A stretch of 64,000 nt of DNA from Smittium culicis (taxonomy: Eukaryota; Kickxellomycota; Harpellomycetes; Harpellales; Legeriomycetaceae). Shown in pieces: positions 12,815 to 24,725 of the stretch. The first letter of the stretch is position 1, and every line of letters begins with the position of its first letter. Location: contig LSSN01002047.1 of the NCBI GenBank assembly GCA_001970855.1, forward strand, positions 1 through 64,000. The letters run 5' to 3'. The translations under genes and the position numbers were made by a program. The notes under the pieces are model-generated. The model was given only the letters and a program-made list of their open reading frames with translations, was not told the DNA's origin and did no database searches.

Positions 12815-13951
12815 ATGAAAAGTACAACTAATCAAGAAAAAACGAATAAAGCAAGTTTTGAAAAATCAAAGCAAAAAAAGTTAATATACTATGGATATAG
12901 GAAACAAATTCACGAATATATAGCCAGCTGGGTCGATTCTGATTACAAAACGGTTCTTTCGATTCAGAAAAAATACAGAACTACAATTGGCGATTTTTTC
13001 TTTAAAGCTATTGCAGTTGCTTGTGATCATGTTTTTTTCACATACATGCTACCATTATTGTTTTGGTTTGGACTGGGAAGTTTGGCCAGAGGCTTAGCTA
13101 TTGTAGTTCTATTTATTGTATCTACAACTGGATGGTTAAAGGATTACGTTTCTACGAATAGACCTAAATCTCCTCCAATTGTACGATTAAGCTTTAACTC
13201 TTTGCATGAGTTGGAATATGGGTTTCCTTCAACCCATTCAGCGTATGCTATAGGCTGTGCGATTTATTTAACAATAGTCAATCTTCTTAGCAACCCAGCT
13301 TTCAACTATTACTCAGTCTTTTTAATTTTTGTCTGGTTTTTAGCTTTCTCTGTTTTATTTGGAAGAATTTACTGTGGAATGCATTCGCCGATAGATGTTT
13401 ACGGTGGAATAACATTTGGCGCTTTAATATCCATCCCTCTTGGCATATTTTATAATGAGCTGGAGGTTTATGTATACACTACATTTAACGGATTTTTGAT
13501 TTGCTCTCTAATAACTTTCATTATCTTTTACTATCATCCCATTTTTGCTGACAGGTGCTTATGCTATCAGGATACATTTTCAGCGCTTTCAGTCATTGGA
13601 GGAATCATTTATGGATCGTTCTTGTTTTCAATTAACCGCCCTATTTCTGAAAAATATTCAGATAGGGTATATTTTAACTATAATGAATTTGGGCTTGCAA
13701 AAACACTCATTCGCTTAGTCTTTGGCCTTGCTGTTATAGCAACATCTAAACTAATATCTTCCAAAATATTCTTTAATTTGATTTCAAAATTAATAATGCA
13801 GCCAAAGTGCCCAGACTCGTTCAACCTCTTGTTTGGGAACTCGCAAGTTATTTACAGTCCCAAGAATATATCTCGTATCCCCGTATACTTTGGAATCGGG
13901 TTTACTGTTGTTTACATAGTCCCGTGGCTATTTTACTTTTTCAACTTGTAA
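12815..13951 (+). CDS. LCB3: Sphingoid-base-1-phosphate phosphatase (LCB3/YSR3-like)
   Basis: A single-exon gene of 378 residues in the PAP2 (type 2 phosphatidic acid phosphatase) family. All three catalytic blocks are present: K109...R116-P117 (KDYVSTNRP), 138-141 PSTH (GFPSTHS) and R184...H190...D194 (GRIYCGMHSPID). Several hydrophobic segments (about 65-105, 143-158, 165-185, 196-212, 222-240 and further at the C-terminus) make a polytopic membrane protein. In yeast the relatives Lcb3 and Ysr3 dephosphorylate long-chain base phosphates in the ER to feed ceramide synthesis. The combination of KxxxxxxRP, PSTHS and a cytosolic N-terminus of about 60 residues fits that subfamily better than acid phosphatases of the wall. 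The start is the first ATG; a basic N-terminus follows. Confidence 0.87.
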   Translation: MKSTTNQEKTNKASFEKSKQKKLIYYGYRKQIHEYIASWVDSDYKTVLSIQKKYRTTIGDFFFKAIAVACDHVFFTYMLPLLFWFGLGSLARGLAIVVLFIVSTTGWLKDYVSTNRPKSPPIVRLSFNSLHELEYGFPSTHSAYAIGCAIYLTIVNLLSNPAFNYYSVFLIFVWFLAFSVLFGRIYCGMHSPIDVYGGITFGALISIPLGIFYNELEVYVYTTFNGFLICSLITFIIFYYHPIFADRCLCYQDTFSALSVIGGIIYGSFLFSINRPISEKYSDRVYFNYNEFGLAKTLIRLVFGLAVIATSKLISSKIFFNLISKLIMQPKCPDSFNLLFGNSQVIYSPKNISRIPVYFGIGFTVVYIVPWLFYFFNL

Positions 13952-16900
13952 AGCTTATTCATTTTATTTTATATTTTCAACCCAATAGATCATTACATCT
14001 AAAATAATAATATTTAGATTTTTTTTTTCAAGTACTAAAAAATACTTACGAGCAGGCATTTGGATTTTTTAACGCGTTTTTAGTTTCCCGAAGAAAAGTG
14101 TTTTATATTTTTAAAATATATAGCATGATAGTATATTTGGAGAATCAAAGATTATTCTTTATATAAAACACTCACATTTTATAAGATTGTTTTTTTGGCA
14201 TTGATGAAAGTTTTATGTTTTTAATTTAGATTAAAAATTATTTTAGTATCGACACAGAAAATTCCTTTCCTATTTTCCCTCAAGCAAAGTGTTTATTCAG
14301 CATAATCATCTATATTAGTTCCTATATTCAGCGGAAATTATAATAAAATATGATTTATTATTATACCAAAAAAATATATCGAGCGATTAATTTAAAAATA
14401 AATAAAACATGCATGGCTAAAAAAAATAATAGTGGCTATCATAATAATACCTACTTTATTCCCGATCTCGATAAAATTTAGCAAAAAAAATTAACTAAAA
14501 ATATCTTTGTTGCTTTTGATCAAAGTCTTTTTTTTTTTTTTGTTGGTTTCTAAGTTGAAAATATTTAACTATTTTTGATAAAGATTAGTATATAATAATC
14601 AAAATAAAATATTTATGCATTTTTTCTGAATATAGAAATTACATACATCAAATTTTATGGTTTAAGTTAATAAATAATATTTTAGCTATGTCGAATTCCC
14701 TCGAAAATGATTTAATAAAAAACAAAATATAAGCTACAAAAAAATAAAAGAATGAATACCAGTTTGAGGATAGCAAAATCCACTTTTCAAAAAAAGAGAT
14801 AAAAAGAATAATTAAAGTTCCTTAAATAACTCCCTTGTCTTACCCCGCAATAAACAGCAGAAATTATACAATATCAGAAATATATGAACATGCAAAAAAA
14901 TAATTCTCCACACACATTCAAAAATAAAAATAGATTAGAATTAGAATTTTTGAGCTAAATTTGATTCGTTAGTATATTAGACGCAAGATATATTCATTGA
15001 AATTATTTTTTGATGTTATAATTAAAAGAAAATTCAATCTACGCATTTAGCAATATAGTAATAGCACAAGCTTCAAGATTTTATTTTATTTTATTTTACT
15101 TTTTTATTTGCGGGGAAAAAGTAATCTTTAATGGTTGCTATAATCATTAGTAAATGAGGCGGATAGTTTAAAATTTGACTTTAGATGTTATTGAATTCAA
15201 ACTTTTTTTAAGGAAATTTATTGAAAATAAATATTGCATTGAATTAGTTGATGTAACTGAGGATAATAGTAAATTAGTTTGGCATAAATGTATAATCTAG
15301 TATGAGGATAATAGATAAATTGCGGGGGTCGATAAATTTTTATGTTATGAAATATACTTGATCAGCTAAGAAATAATAGTTACACAAGCATATGTATTCT
15401 GGTGAGAAAAATGTTGATAAAAAGTATAGTATAAATGGACATGAGTGCTATATAATTTTTTTGTATCGCACGAATAGCAAAATTAAAATGAAAAAGGATT
15501 TCTGATATTATTGAAAAAAAGATTTCTTCCACAAGGGACGATATATAGGTTTAGTAGAGTAGTTCTCAGCGATGAATACAAAGAATAATAGCCATAGAAG
15601 AGTTTTACTTATTATTTTAGCCAAAAAAAATAGTGATGAGTTACATTTTATTTTTTTGAAAAGTTGGGGGTTTATGGCTGAATCTCCAATTTTTGAGCTC
15701 AATTTTTTCTCCGCTGCGCTCTCCACCATCAATTAGAAGCTAATAATTAAATATCCCAATGTATAAAAAAACTTAATTGGTCTAAACTTTATTAACAATC
15801 AAAAAAATGATATCACAGTAAATCAAATTCAAAAAAATCATTTTTTTGGGAGTGGGGGGCAATGAAATTTGGTTATAGGAAACTAAAATCCAGTGTACGA
15901 TTTTCATTTTGAGAAAAATCTAATCAGATTCAAAGTGGCTAATAAAAGGTATTTATCTTGCTGTTTATGTCCAATGATATTGATATAGCTAAATAAAAAA
16001 AAGAATTATAGAACAAAATGTCTATAATAAAGGGTCATCTCCTCCCTCCCCCCCCTTATTATCGTCTATCCAAGAAAATCTTGCAAGCTATTTCAGGTTG
16101 GTTTGTCTAAAATGTTATAGAAAAAAACAAGTCGATAAACTCCAAACGTACTTTGGTTTGGTAATCAATTAAAAGCCAACTAGTTTTAAAAAAGGTAAAT
16201 GAGCTCATGATAAATCCACTTGGCTAATATATTTATCTAAATTTAATATAATTTTTTTGGCTGGGATTTAAAATGAAGCTAATAATAAAAAGATCAAAAC
16301 AAAAAAATAAAAAAATTCAAGTGTTGAAAAAAATTATAGGGTAATGTGAAATCTAATTTTTTATTTTATTTTTTTTTCCACAACTTCATAAAAAAAATGG
16401 AGGAGGGATAGAACGAAACAGTATACCTATAAACAAGTATTTTTTTTTGATGATTGAAATCATTTTAATAAAGTTATAATATATAACATAGATTACTAGG
16501 ACTTTAGTAATTAAATCCGAATTTTTGTTTATAGCGTTTTTTTTTTAGTTAATTTAGATTATTTTTCTTTATATTTCAAAGAAAATAATTTTGTTCTGTA
16601 ATACTTTTTCATTTTATAAAACTTCAAACTTGATTATAATTTAAATAAACTGGATACCAAATTAGCTGTTAAATTGTAGATAGTAGTCAGAAGAAATAAA
16701 TACTTTCCTTTTGTTTCTTTGTTGTATATAGAAAATCATTATAGATTGATACTTTGCTATCTATTCAAGGTAGATACTATTTTGTTTAGAAATTAAATAT
16801 TTTTTATCAGCTATAGCTTGAAATATACAATTTCTATCAGGGGAAAACAATAATAGAACCAAAAAAAATTAGTAAATAACGAGTCGACTGAAACTAGCAA

Positions 16901-17101
16901 AGAGAAGATATTCGAAAAAAAGGTAAGATAATAAAATTGCAACTTTTAAGTGGCATTGAATCATGTCTATTATGGAAGCGTAGATTATTTATTTAAATTA
17001 TACAACTATATAAATTAATTATATAAAATATCAATTTTAATAATTTATACCTATTATGAAAAACGGTCGTATAGGATAGAATATAAATAAGAATAAGAAT
17101 A
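13952..17101. other. AT-rich intergenic region
   Basis: No gene recognised over 3.1 kb. A 74-codon minus-strand frame at 15732-15508 has a fairly coding-like start (MMVESAAEKKLSS) and a hydrophobic middle, but no family or splice context supports it. A C-rich tract (CTCCCTCCC...) at about 16041-16056 stands out. The last few hundred bases probably contain the KRE6/SKN1 promoter. Confidence 0.5.
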
Positions 17102-20020
17102 ATGAGCAGTTCTCCGAATAGTCAGAAATCTCTGATATCATTGGATAAAAATCCGAGTTTGAAGGAGATAATAGAGATGAACAGGACAAAACTTGAGGAA
17201 AAAAATGAGGGTGGTGATACTGAGGCTAAGAGTAGGAAGCGGATAGGATCAGTTCCGGAGCTTGGCGCAGTTGGAGTTGTTGAAGATAAGATGCCAGACC
17301 TGGTAGATCCGCAGAGTTTCATTAAATTCACTGACAGTCGGATAGTTGCTGACATATCCGTTTTTGGCGATGGGCTTTTGAATAAGGGCGGGGTCAAAAA
17401 AGCGAGGTCGCATGGGGCAAGGGATATGATTAGCAGGCGGGTCAAATTGCCGGAGAAAGCAGGTATGAAGCAGATAGGTGCTGGCATACCGAAACGAGGC
17501 AAGACTGTAGGTAGCAGTAGCAGAATTAGAAGTAGTAGCAGCACGGCAAATGCGAAAAGTCAACTAGCTACTAGCAGCAGCAGCAGCAGCAGCAGCAAAA
17601 CCAACACAAACACCAACACCAACAGCGAATTTCACATACAAGGGAGTAGCACGAGGCACGCGATTTTGGGAGAAATAAGCAAACTTGAATCTCCGTTAAT
17701 GGGTAGCCGGAGCACCAGTCTAGGTAGCCCAGGCAGCGATGCGTACTTGATCAAAGGCGGTGATGTAGCGGGAAAGAAAAGCAGTAGAAGAAATGGAGCA
17801 GAGTCAAAAGCGAGCAATGGAACGGCCGACAGTTCCGGGAGACATAAAAGTGGAAGCGATAAAAGCGATATGTCGCGCGTTGAGCTGAATGATATAGATT
17901 TCGAGTCGCGGCTCGATCCGTCATTCGATACACGGTTTGGGATATATTTTGACGAAAAGTCAGGGGTTAAGACGAGTATAAGCAGCACGAACATCAGTCT
18001 TGTTAGTGATGATAAATTGGGTATCGGTGAGAATACTGGTTTGAATAAAGTCAGCAGCGATAAAGAGGTGCTGTACAAGAGCGACCATTTCGTTGTGATG
18101 GTTAATAGCAGCGATAAGTTGAAAACGATATCGCCGATCGCGTTCAAGAACAAGCGAAGGAATAGGGATATACGGACGATGTCGAGAGCATCAAAGCCGC
18201 AATTAGATGGCGCACCAGCGAACGACGATGGCGAAGATGGCACTGAAGGAACAATAAAGATGAATGTGTTTAAGCTGAACAAGAACGTGTACGCAATCCT
18301 ATTACTCATTTTGATCCTGTTCTTTGTTCTGCTTGCGCTGCCACTGATGCAGCTGCGAGGCAAGAAGAAAGGCGTAATTGAAATAACCCCCGACACGAAG
18401 GAGAAGGTACCGAGCCCCGAGGAGCAGGCGCTGATCGACTATGCGAAGAGGACGACACTACTTGGGCAAAAGCTCGTGCCCGATATTCTACCTATTGATC
18501 CAGACACGCCAATGAACAAGCGCTCATTTACAACTGTTAATAAAGAGGTTTTCAAGCTAGTGTTCAGTGATGAGTTCAACAAAGACGGGCGGACGTTTGA
18601 GCCTGGAAAAGATAAAATCTGGTAAGTTGCGGTGCATCAATACAAACATTTCCCCCTTCATAATACATAAAGACCTCGAATCAGGGGATTTTTTATACTT
18701 TATTTATAGTTTTGTAAACGCAAATCAAAATGATTTATTTTTGATTTTAATTTTAATTTTAGGGAGGCTCAAGATTTCCACTACTGGGCAACGAACGATC
18801 TCGAATACTACCACCCGAACCAGGCAAAGACGAAAGGTGGCAATTTGGAGCTGAAGCTCGAGAAGAAGGTGACAGTCGAGGGGCTTAACTACACGAGTGG
18901 GATGGTGAATTCATGGAATAAGTTCTGTTTCCAAGGCGGGTACCTCGAAGTGCGAGCGTCGTTTCCTGGTGACGGAAAAATTCCCGGCTACTGGCCAGCT
19001 GCATGGACGCTCGGGAATTTGGGTCGCGCAGGGTTTGGCGCAACTACCGATGGACTGTAAGCACTAATTTTATATTGATTTTTATTTATTTCAATGCGTG
19101 TGTAAATTGCGAAAACATTACGCCACTTTGCAAAAAACAATAAAAACAAAACAAAAAACATTCCATAAAAAATTAAAACATATAAATAACAAATTTTTAG
19201 GTGGCCATACACGTACAACACGTGCGACAGCGGCGTGCTGATCAACCAGACGAACCCGTACTTGTCGCGTCTGCCGGGTCAACGCCTGAACGCGTGCGTG
19301 TGCACGAGCGAGCGTGGTAACCACCCGAGCCCAGGTATTGGCAGGGGCGCACCCGAAATCGATATTTTCGAGGGGACGGTCATCTGGAACGGCCCGCAGA
19401 CACTGTCGATGAGCTTCCAGGTGGCACCGTTCGACCACCAGCACGATACGATTGCGTCGGCGATGGAGTACCGCAATCTGCCCGGGGGAAATCCGCGCGG
19501 CGTCGGGGTGACGTCGCCGAACACGTATAGGGGTGGGTTCCTGCAGCAGTCGGTGAGCGCTGTGCATCATGTAGACAATAGCGTCAGCGGCGGCAGGAAG
19601 TTTGAGACGTATGGGTTCGAGTATGTGCCTGGACCCAAAGGGTACATCCAGTGGTATTCTAATGGGATTCCCGTGTTCAAAATCGATGCGCGCGCTATTG
19701 GGCCCAACAAGTTGTCGAAGATCGGGCAGCGCGTTATCAGCGAAGAGCCGATGTACATCATTATGAACCTCGGGTTTTCCAACTCTTTTGGAAGCATCGA
19801 TTTTGAAAACATCAAATTCCCTGCATCGCTGCTGATCGACTATGTCAGGCTGTACCAGCATCCAGATAGAATCAAGCTATCATGTGATCCTGAAGACCGT
19901 CCAACTTCTCAGTACATTATGGATCACGCATTAGCATACTATAACCCCAATATTACATTCTGGGATCAAACAGGATACGGAATTCCCGAATACGATATCA
20001 ATGCGCAGTGTTCAAAATAA
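17102..20020 (+). CDS. KRE6: Beta-1,6-glucan synthesis protein, KRE6/SKN1 family
   Basis: Three exons: 17102-18621, 18763-19056 and 19201-20020, joined at GTAAGT...TTTTAG and GTAAGC...TTTTAG, giving 877 residues. The joins restore the conserved stretches DKIWEAQDFHYWATNDLEYY and DGLWPYTYNTC. Residues 1-390 are a cytosolic low-complexity, Ser-rich tail with an eight-unit AGC repeat and an Asn-Thr run. A single membrane span lies at about 397-418 (type II topology). The lumenal part is a GH16-like Skn1 domain with GAPEIDIFEG near 655-662, the E-x-D-x-x-E active-site pattern. Yeast Kre6 and Skn1 act in ER/Golgi and at growth sites to make wall beta-1,6-glucan. The protein is longer than Kre6 (720 residues) because of the N-terminal tail. 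GC content of exons 2-3 is far above that of neighbouring genes. Confidence 0.95.
17573..17596 (+). repeat. Coding (AGC)8 serine repeat
   Basis: Eight AGC codons in the cytosolic tail of the KRE6/SKN1 protein, followed by Asn-Thr codons. Likely length-variable. Confidence 0.9.
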
Positions 20021-20687
20021 TTGATCTAGTAAATTTAATCTATCTTTAATTTTTTTTTTTTCATTTTTAGTATTTGAAATTTTGCAGATTAATTCGAAAT
20101 AAAGCTCATACACGTTCATAGCATTTCTAGGATGATTTATTATTGCAGCTAGAAAATAGTTAAATGCTAAAAAAACAATCGATTTTGATATATTATGAAA
20201 TTCATATTTAAATCCTTAATAACAAAATCTAATCAATAATACCATATGTTTTTAATTTTTAATTTTTTTGTGGGAAGTTATAAGCTAAAGAGGAAATAGT
20301 AGTTATAGTTGTATGTAATTTATATTTTAGTATCAGTTAGGGAGTAGGTATGTTAAAGTAGGATTGAAAAGAGCAATCCAATGAGATAATAAAAGAAAAT
20401 TGTCTAGATATAAAGAAAGAGAGATTTAATAAAAAAGAAAAGGACTTCGAGTTGATGAGTAGTATAGCGAGATGACTTCAACTTGAAACGCAGAAAAGGT
20501 AAAAAAAACCCCTGACCAGATAAAATCGATAAGAATAATCATTAGAAAAATCAAGTTTATTTTTTGTTGTTACCAGATCTCTAAATAACAAATAGGGGAT
20601 ATTAAATAAAGAGTAAAAAATAATTACAGTAGAAAGGAAAGGATTTTTAATAACAGGCAATGTCTTGATGAGGGGGTGGGGGGCAAA
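20021..20687. other. Convergent intergenic region
   Basis: 3' flanks of the KRE6/SKN1 gene (+) and the syntaxin gene (-). AT-rich, no gene seen; the 60-codon frame at 20660-20478 has no support. Confidence 0.6.
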
Positions 20688-21936
20688 CTATTTTTTAATC
20701 ACGGTAAAGTAAACAACGAGAGCGATGACGATAATCAGTAAGATTAGTAAGAAGATTAGGCACCAAGTTCTCTAAGATAGCAAAAAAAAATATGAGAGGG
20801 TTAGTATATAGAAGAGGGATGAGGTAGGGAGGGTGGGGGTGGTATTTACCTTTCTAGATTTTTTCCTGTAAACGACGGCTTTAGCGACTTCTGATGAGGC
20901 ACCAATGATTTGTTCGTTTGCATCTTCAACGCCATTTTCGATGTTATCGATCATTTCTTGTTGTTCGGATATCATTCCGCTGACTTGTTCGAACATGGTG
21001 GCTAGTTCGTTGATAGTTTTTTCAATGTTCAAGATATCTTTGTGGCGATCTTCGATATCCTTTAGTACGCGACGGGCTTCGCCGGAGCGGTTTGAGTTGA
21101 GGACGGCTTGGGCGAAAATATTGTTAGCTTGCTGGTTTTCGATGGCGTCATCAATTTCTTCTTCAGTGGCGTTGGGTTTAGCGATTAAGAACTGGCGTTT
21201 AAGTCTCATTTTGCTTTTATCGTAAAATTCGTGTTTAATTTGTTGGTATTTGGTGATAAGGGAGGCAAAGTTTTTAGATAGTGCTTGGTGGCGACCGATT
21301 CTTGCTATAGATTGAGTTCTAGAGAGAGAGGGTTCGTTACAGACAGATTGGATGTATTCCAAGTCAGCTTTTGTTTGCTTGATTTCGTGTTCTACTTGTC
21401 TGTTTAGTAGCTCGAGTTCATTTCGAGAAGCTTGGAAGGTTTGGTCGTTGATAGAGGATAAAGTTTTATCAGACAAATATCTGACTTGTTGGGTTTGCGA
21501 ATCAAGGTCAGAAATTTTGGCTTTTACATCGTCGATCTAAGGTCATAAATAAATAAAACAACGATTTTATACGCGATGCAAGAATAATATAGAAAAAGGT
21601 AGGAATGGTGTAAAATTAAAAGGGGAATATAAATTGGTTGAAAAGGTAATTTGCGATTGTTGGGAAAAGAAAGAGAGAATAAAGGGAAAGGGATAAATAC
21701 CATTTTGAAGAATTTTTGGTCGCTAGTATGTCCAGAGATTTGATTCATATTAATTGAGTGAGCATTGTTGAAATCATCCTGGGCGTAGCCAGCAGTGCCA
21801 GAGCGTTGCTATTTTTTTTTATAAATGTTATAAAAAGGTTAGGTACACGAAAATAGAGGGAGGGTGAATAAAAAAATAGTTGGGATGATGGGTAGGGTAT
21901 GGGTACCTGAAATTCGCCGAATCTGTCTCTGCTCAT
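20688..21936 (-). CDS. SSO1: Plasma-membrane syntaxin (Qa-SNARE, Sso1/2-like)
   Basis: Four exons on the minus strand: 21936-21907, 21808-21701, 21536-20850 and 20771-20688, all introns in phase 0 with GTACCC, GTATTT and GTAAAT donors and AG acceptors, giving 302 residues. The N-terminus is MSRDRFGEFQ, followed by a Habc-type three-helix region (about 40-160). The SNARE helix RHKDILNIEKTINELATMFE... carries the zero-layer Gln in ISEQQEMIDNIE. A basic stretch (RKKSRK) precedes a C-terminal membrane anchor (LIFLLILLIIVIALVVYF) encoded by the small last exon. Sso-type syntaxins pair with Sec9 and Snc to fuse exocytic vesicles with the plasma membrane. Length and layout match the family. Endosomal Qa-SNAREs are a less likely alternative. 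Confidence 0.9.
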
Positions 21937-23273
21937 TTTTTTGGAAATAGGAGTATGTAAGGAAGTGGTACTAAGGAGAGGGTTTAGAGATATATGAATA
22001 TGTTATACAAAATTGCGAGTATAATAATAAGTGGGAAAAGCTGGGGATGGGTGATATGGGTTTGGGAGCTTTAAAGATGCAGAAGAGAAGAGTGTATTAG
22101 AATGGGTGTGAGAAGCACTTTAATGGCTAAGAAAGAGTAAAAAGGAAGAACAATGGGAAAAGGAAGATAGAAATTTCAAAAAATAGTCTTGTATATAAAG
22201 TTACAACTTTTTTATGGATGACTTTGAAAGGCCTATTTATTAATTATTTATTTTTAACTTTTGGCACTTGGCTTATTTCCCAGGCGCTTTTTCTCCTATG
22301 GCGATTATAAACCCAATTACCTAACCTGAAATAAGAGGAATGATTTCCCAACCATCAAAAAAAAAAAAGCAAGAGGAATGATTAGCAGCAGATGAAAGCA
22401 TTCCTCAGAGAGCCAAATGATTCGCTTAGACCGTGGCGTTGGTTGCAGCCGCACCAATTGGGGCTGATTTTCAGGAATATGAGTATGACTAGCTTTTTAT
22501 AGCCTAATTGGTATAGATGCCATTTTTTATACTATTTTTAGCTAATAAAGTCAGAATCTAAAAAGCTGAAACGATAGCTTTATAAGGGATATATAGACGC
22601 AAATTGGTAATATAGTTCTGATTCGCCAATGACCATTCCCAAGCCTCAACATTGCCCGCCAATAACGCGATAGTGTAGCAGCAGCCAATGCGCCTCACAT
22701 TCGGAATTTGTTGGCTTCTGGAAACTTTCGCTATCCTATGTTGACTTTTCTATGAGCGCAAATGAGCTCCGCTAATCCCAACCCTTTATTTTTCACGTTC
22801 AGTAACAGCATAAGGAATTAAGCGCTTTTCTGCTCAGCCTACAAGGTAATCCAAACTTTAGGCGTACGTTTTGAACCACAAAAATCATCAATCTAATCAG
22901 CAATTACTCTACAATCCATTCATGGCCAATAGATGGTAAGCTTGGCCTTAATATACATTTTTACTGGCTAATTTATAAATCATAAATTTTAATCAGCTAA
23001 TTGCTGTACAGAATTAGTATTCTGCATCACCAAAGTTTAAATTGGAAGAATAGGTTTAGATTATGGCCTGCTTTTTACGCTGGCATAAAAAAAAAGATCT
23101 CTTATCAAATACCCAAGACTAAAATCGCATTATAATTTTAGTCTCAAATTTCCCCTCACCCCAAACTTTTTATTTTAAAAGTATGTAAGTGGATAAATAC
23201 AAAAAGCGGACTAATAAATCTTAGTAGTTAGAAACACAATTATCCTTGTAATCATATAATATAATACTAATTA
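21937..23273. other. Divergent intergenic region (syntaxin / SDHAF3)
   Basis: No gene recognised. It contains the divergent promoters of the syntaxin and SDHAF3 genes. The middle (22250-22900) has higher GC and many CCAAT/ATTGG-like pentamers but no long open frame. I could not show that these are functional boxes. Confidence 0.5.
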
Positions 23274-23609
23274 ATGAATAAGCCTTTGAAGTTGTATGCC
23301 GATATTCTCAGGCTCCACAGAAGCTTGCCAAAAGAGTTCAGAGTTATCGGCGATGCTTACGTCAAGCAAGAATTCCGAGCCCACCAAAAAGTTTCCGACT
23401 CGAATCTTCTCCTCCCCTTCTTCAGAGAATGGCGCCAGTACCTAACCGTCCTTCAGCAACAAACTTCCCAAATCGAAAATCAAAACGTTGATACTAAAAT
23501 CGGCTTGGATCTGGCCCCTGACCTGATAGAAAAAATCAACGACGAAAAGGCCGAGCAAATAATAAACTTGAAGTCTGAAACTGCCACTATATACAACCAA
23601 AACTCTTGA
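23274..23609 (+). CDS. SDHAF3: Succinate dehydrogenase assembly factor 3 (LYR protein, Acn9/Sdh7)
   Basis: A single-exon gene of 111 residues, the usual size of the family (about 110-130). It has the LYR-superfamily signature near the start (KLYADILRLHRSLPKEFR), the conserved GDAYVKQEFRAHQKV block, FFREWRQYLTVLQ, and a C-terminal DLIEKINDEKAEQIINLK helix matching the end of SDHAF3. The protein acts in the mitochondrial matrix and protects the iron-sulfur subunit Sdh2 during complex II assembly, together with SDHAF1. The stop lies only 16 bases from the stop of the convergent DUF167 gene. Confidence 0.93.
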   Translation: MNKPLKLYADILRLHRSLPKEFRVIGDAYVKQEFRAHQKVSDSNLLLPFFREWRQYLTVLQQQTSQIENQNVDTKIGLDLAPDLIEKINDEKAEQIINLKSETATIYNQNS

Positions 23610-23625
23610 ATTTCTTACCTTGATC

Positions 23626-24285
23626 TCACTGCTCTATCGTCCCCCTTATCAGCTCTATTATCCGACCACTGTTCGCGTTTTCCATGTACACCTCTATAAC
23701 TTTATCCCGAGATTTGTGGCCCTTAACCAGCTCCAAATCCGTCTTTCGCACTTTCAATACCTACATTGCAAATAGATTCTCCATAAATTAATTTAATAAA
23801 TAAAATAAAATAAAATAACATTGTTACAATCCTAAATTATTCTCCTAATTTTTCAAGGATTTCTACCTCAACCAAAAAAGTATAATTGTACTAGATAATA
23901 TATTAAAAGTAAAAACCTTGGCCATGAACTCAACAACATGCTTGTTTGCCTCTCCTTCGCGCGCTTGGCCTACAACTCGCAAACTCACGCTATCCTCCCC
24001 AATACCAACAACCTCGCTCCCGCTCCGTGACCCCGGCTTAACATTCAATAAGATATGAGCCTTGTTCGCCCCAACAATCCTCACTGCTCCCCCCTTCCCC
24101 TCATCAATACCACCCTCTTCTCCAACTTTTGCCTGCTTCTTGCCTGCTGATTTTGACTTGAACCTCCCACTCATCGCCGTCAAGCCTCTATATATTGATC
24201 CCGCTCTTACTGATTTACTCACAATAAAAATACCTACCTGCGCCATATATTTGATTTCTTTTTTGCTTTTCTGTTCCAAACCCAA
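23626..24285 (-). CDS. DUF167 (UPF0235/YggU-like) protein
   Basis: Two exons: 24285-23917 (or a later start) and 23760-23626. The join EFMAK|VLKVRKTDLELVKGHKSRDKVIEV restores the DUF167 core seen in human C15orf40 and bacterial YggU: ILLNVKPGSRS, REGEANKHVVEFMAK, VRK, GHKSRDK. The donor is GTTTTT, which is weak, but the family alignment demands this join. The start is uncertain: ATG at 24285 gives 167 residues, ATG at 24246 gives 154, and ATG at 24174 (MSGRFKSKSAGKK) gives 130, the usual size. The upstream part could instead hold a small intron (a GTAGGT donor follows the ATG at 24246). The family's biochemical role is unknown; a nucleic-acid-binding fold has been suggested. Confidence 0.87.
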
Positions 24286-24725
24286 ATTTATTTATTATTA
24301 CATGCAATTTTGGCCAATATCAAAATCATGAACTGGTAAAGAAAAAATTAGTCTCACAGCTGGCTTTTTAACCCCCAAATCAAATCCCCCTTTTTCTTTA
24401 ATACACAATGTCTAATGTTTTTACTTTTTGTGATTGGCCAGCTTTATTTTTTTACTTCAACATTTAATTTTTTGGATTAAATTTAGATTTTTCAAATAAA
24501 ATAAGGCAGGTTGTTTTTATTGTTAGTTAAGGAATAAAAATGAGCTATGCAACAGAATGAATTTGTATATCTATATAATGTTGTCGATAAATATATAAAA
24601 AAATAGGTATAAAATAGTATAAAAAGTTATGGAGAGCATCTAAAAAAATTCTAAACTTGATTTTTTTTTTTTAAAAATCAATCTATGGTCAAAAAAATAA
24701 AAAACATTAGATGACAAAATAAAAT
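24286..24725. other. AT-rich intergenic sequence
   Basis: Presumed promoter of the DUF167 gene and 3' flank of the GPI-type protein gene. No other feature seen. Confidence 0.6.

Noticed and set aside
15508..15732. 74-codon minus-strand frame with hydrophobic stretch
   Set aside because: Coding-like start but no recognisable family, no splice context and an AT-rich C-terminal half; mentioned only in the intergenic entry.
17122..18396. Long minus-strand open frames opposite KRE6/SKN1 exon 1
   Set aside because: They mirror the GC-rich, Ser-rich coding strand; the Ser/Leu-rich translation is a shadow of the real gene.
19118..19861. 247-codon minus-strand frame opposite KRE6/SKN1 exon 3
   Set aside because: Shadow of a GC-rich exon with few stop codons on the other strand; no family features.
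22250..22900. A hidden gene in the GC-richer part of the syntaxin/SDHAF3 gap
   Set aside because: All frames are broken by frequent stops, and no splice-joined reading with a recognisable family was found.
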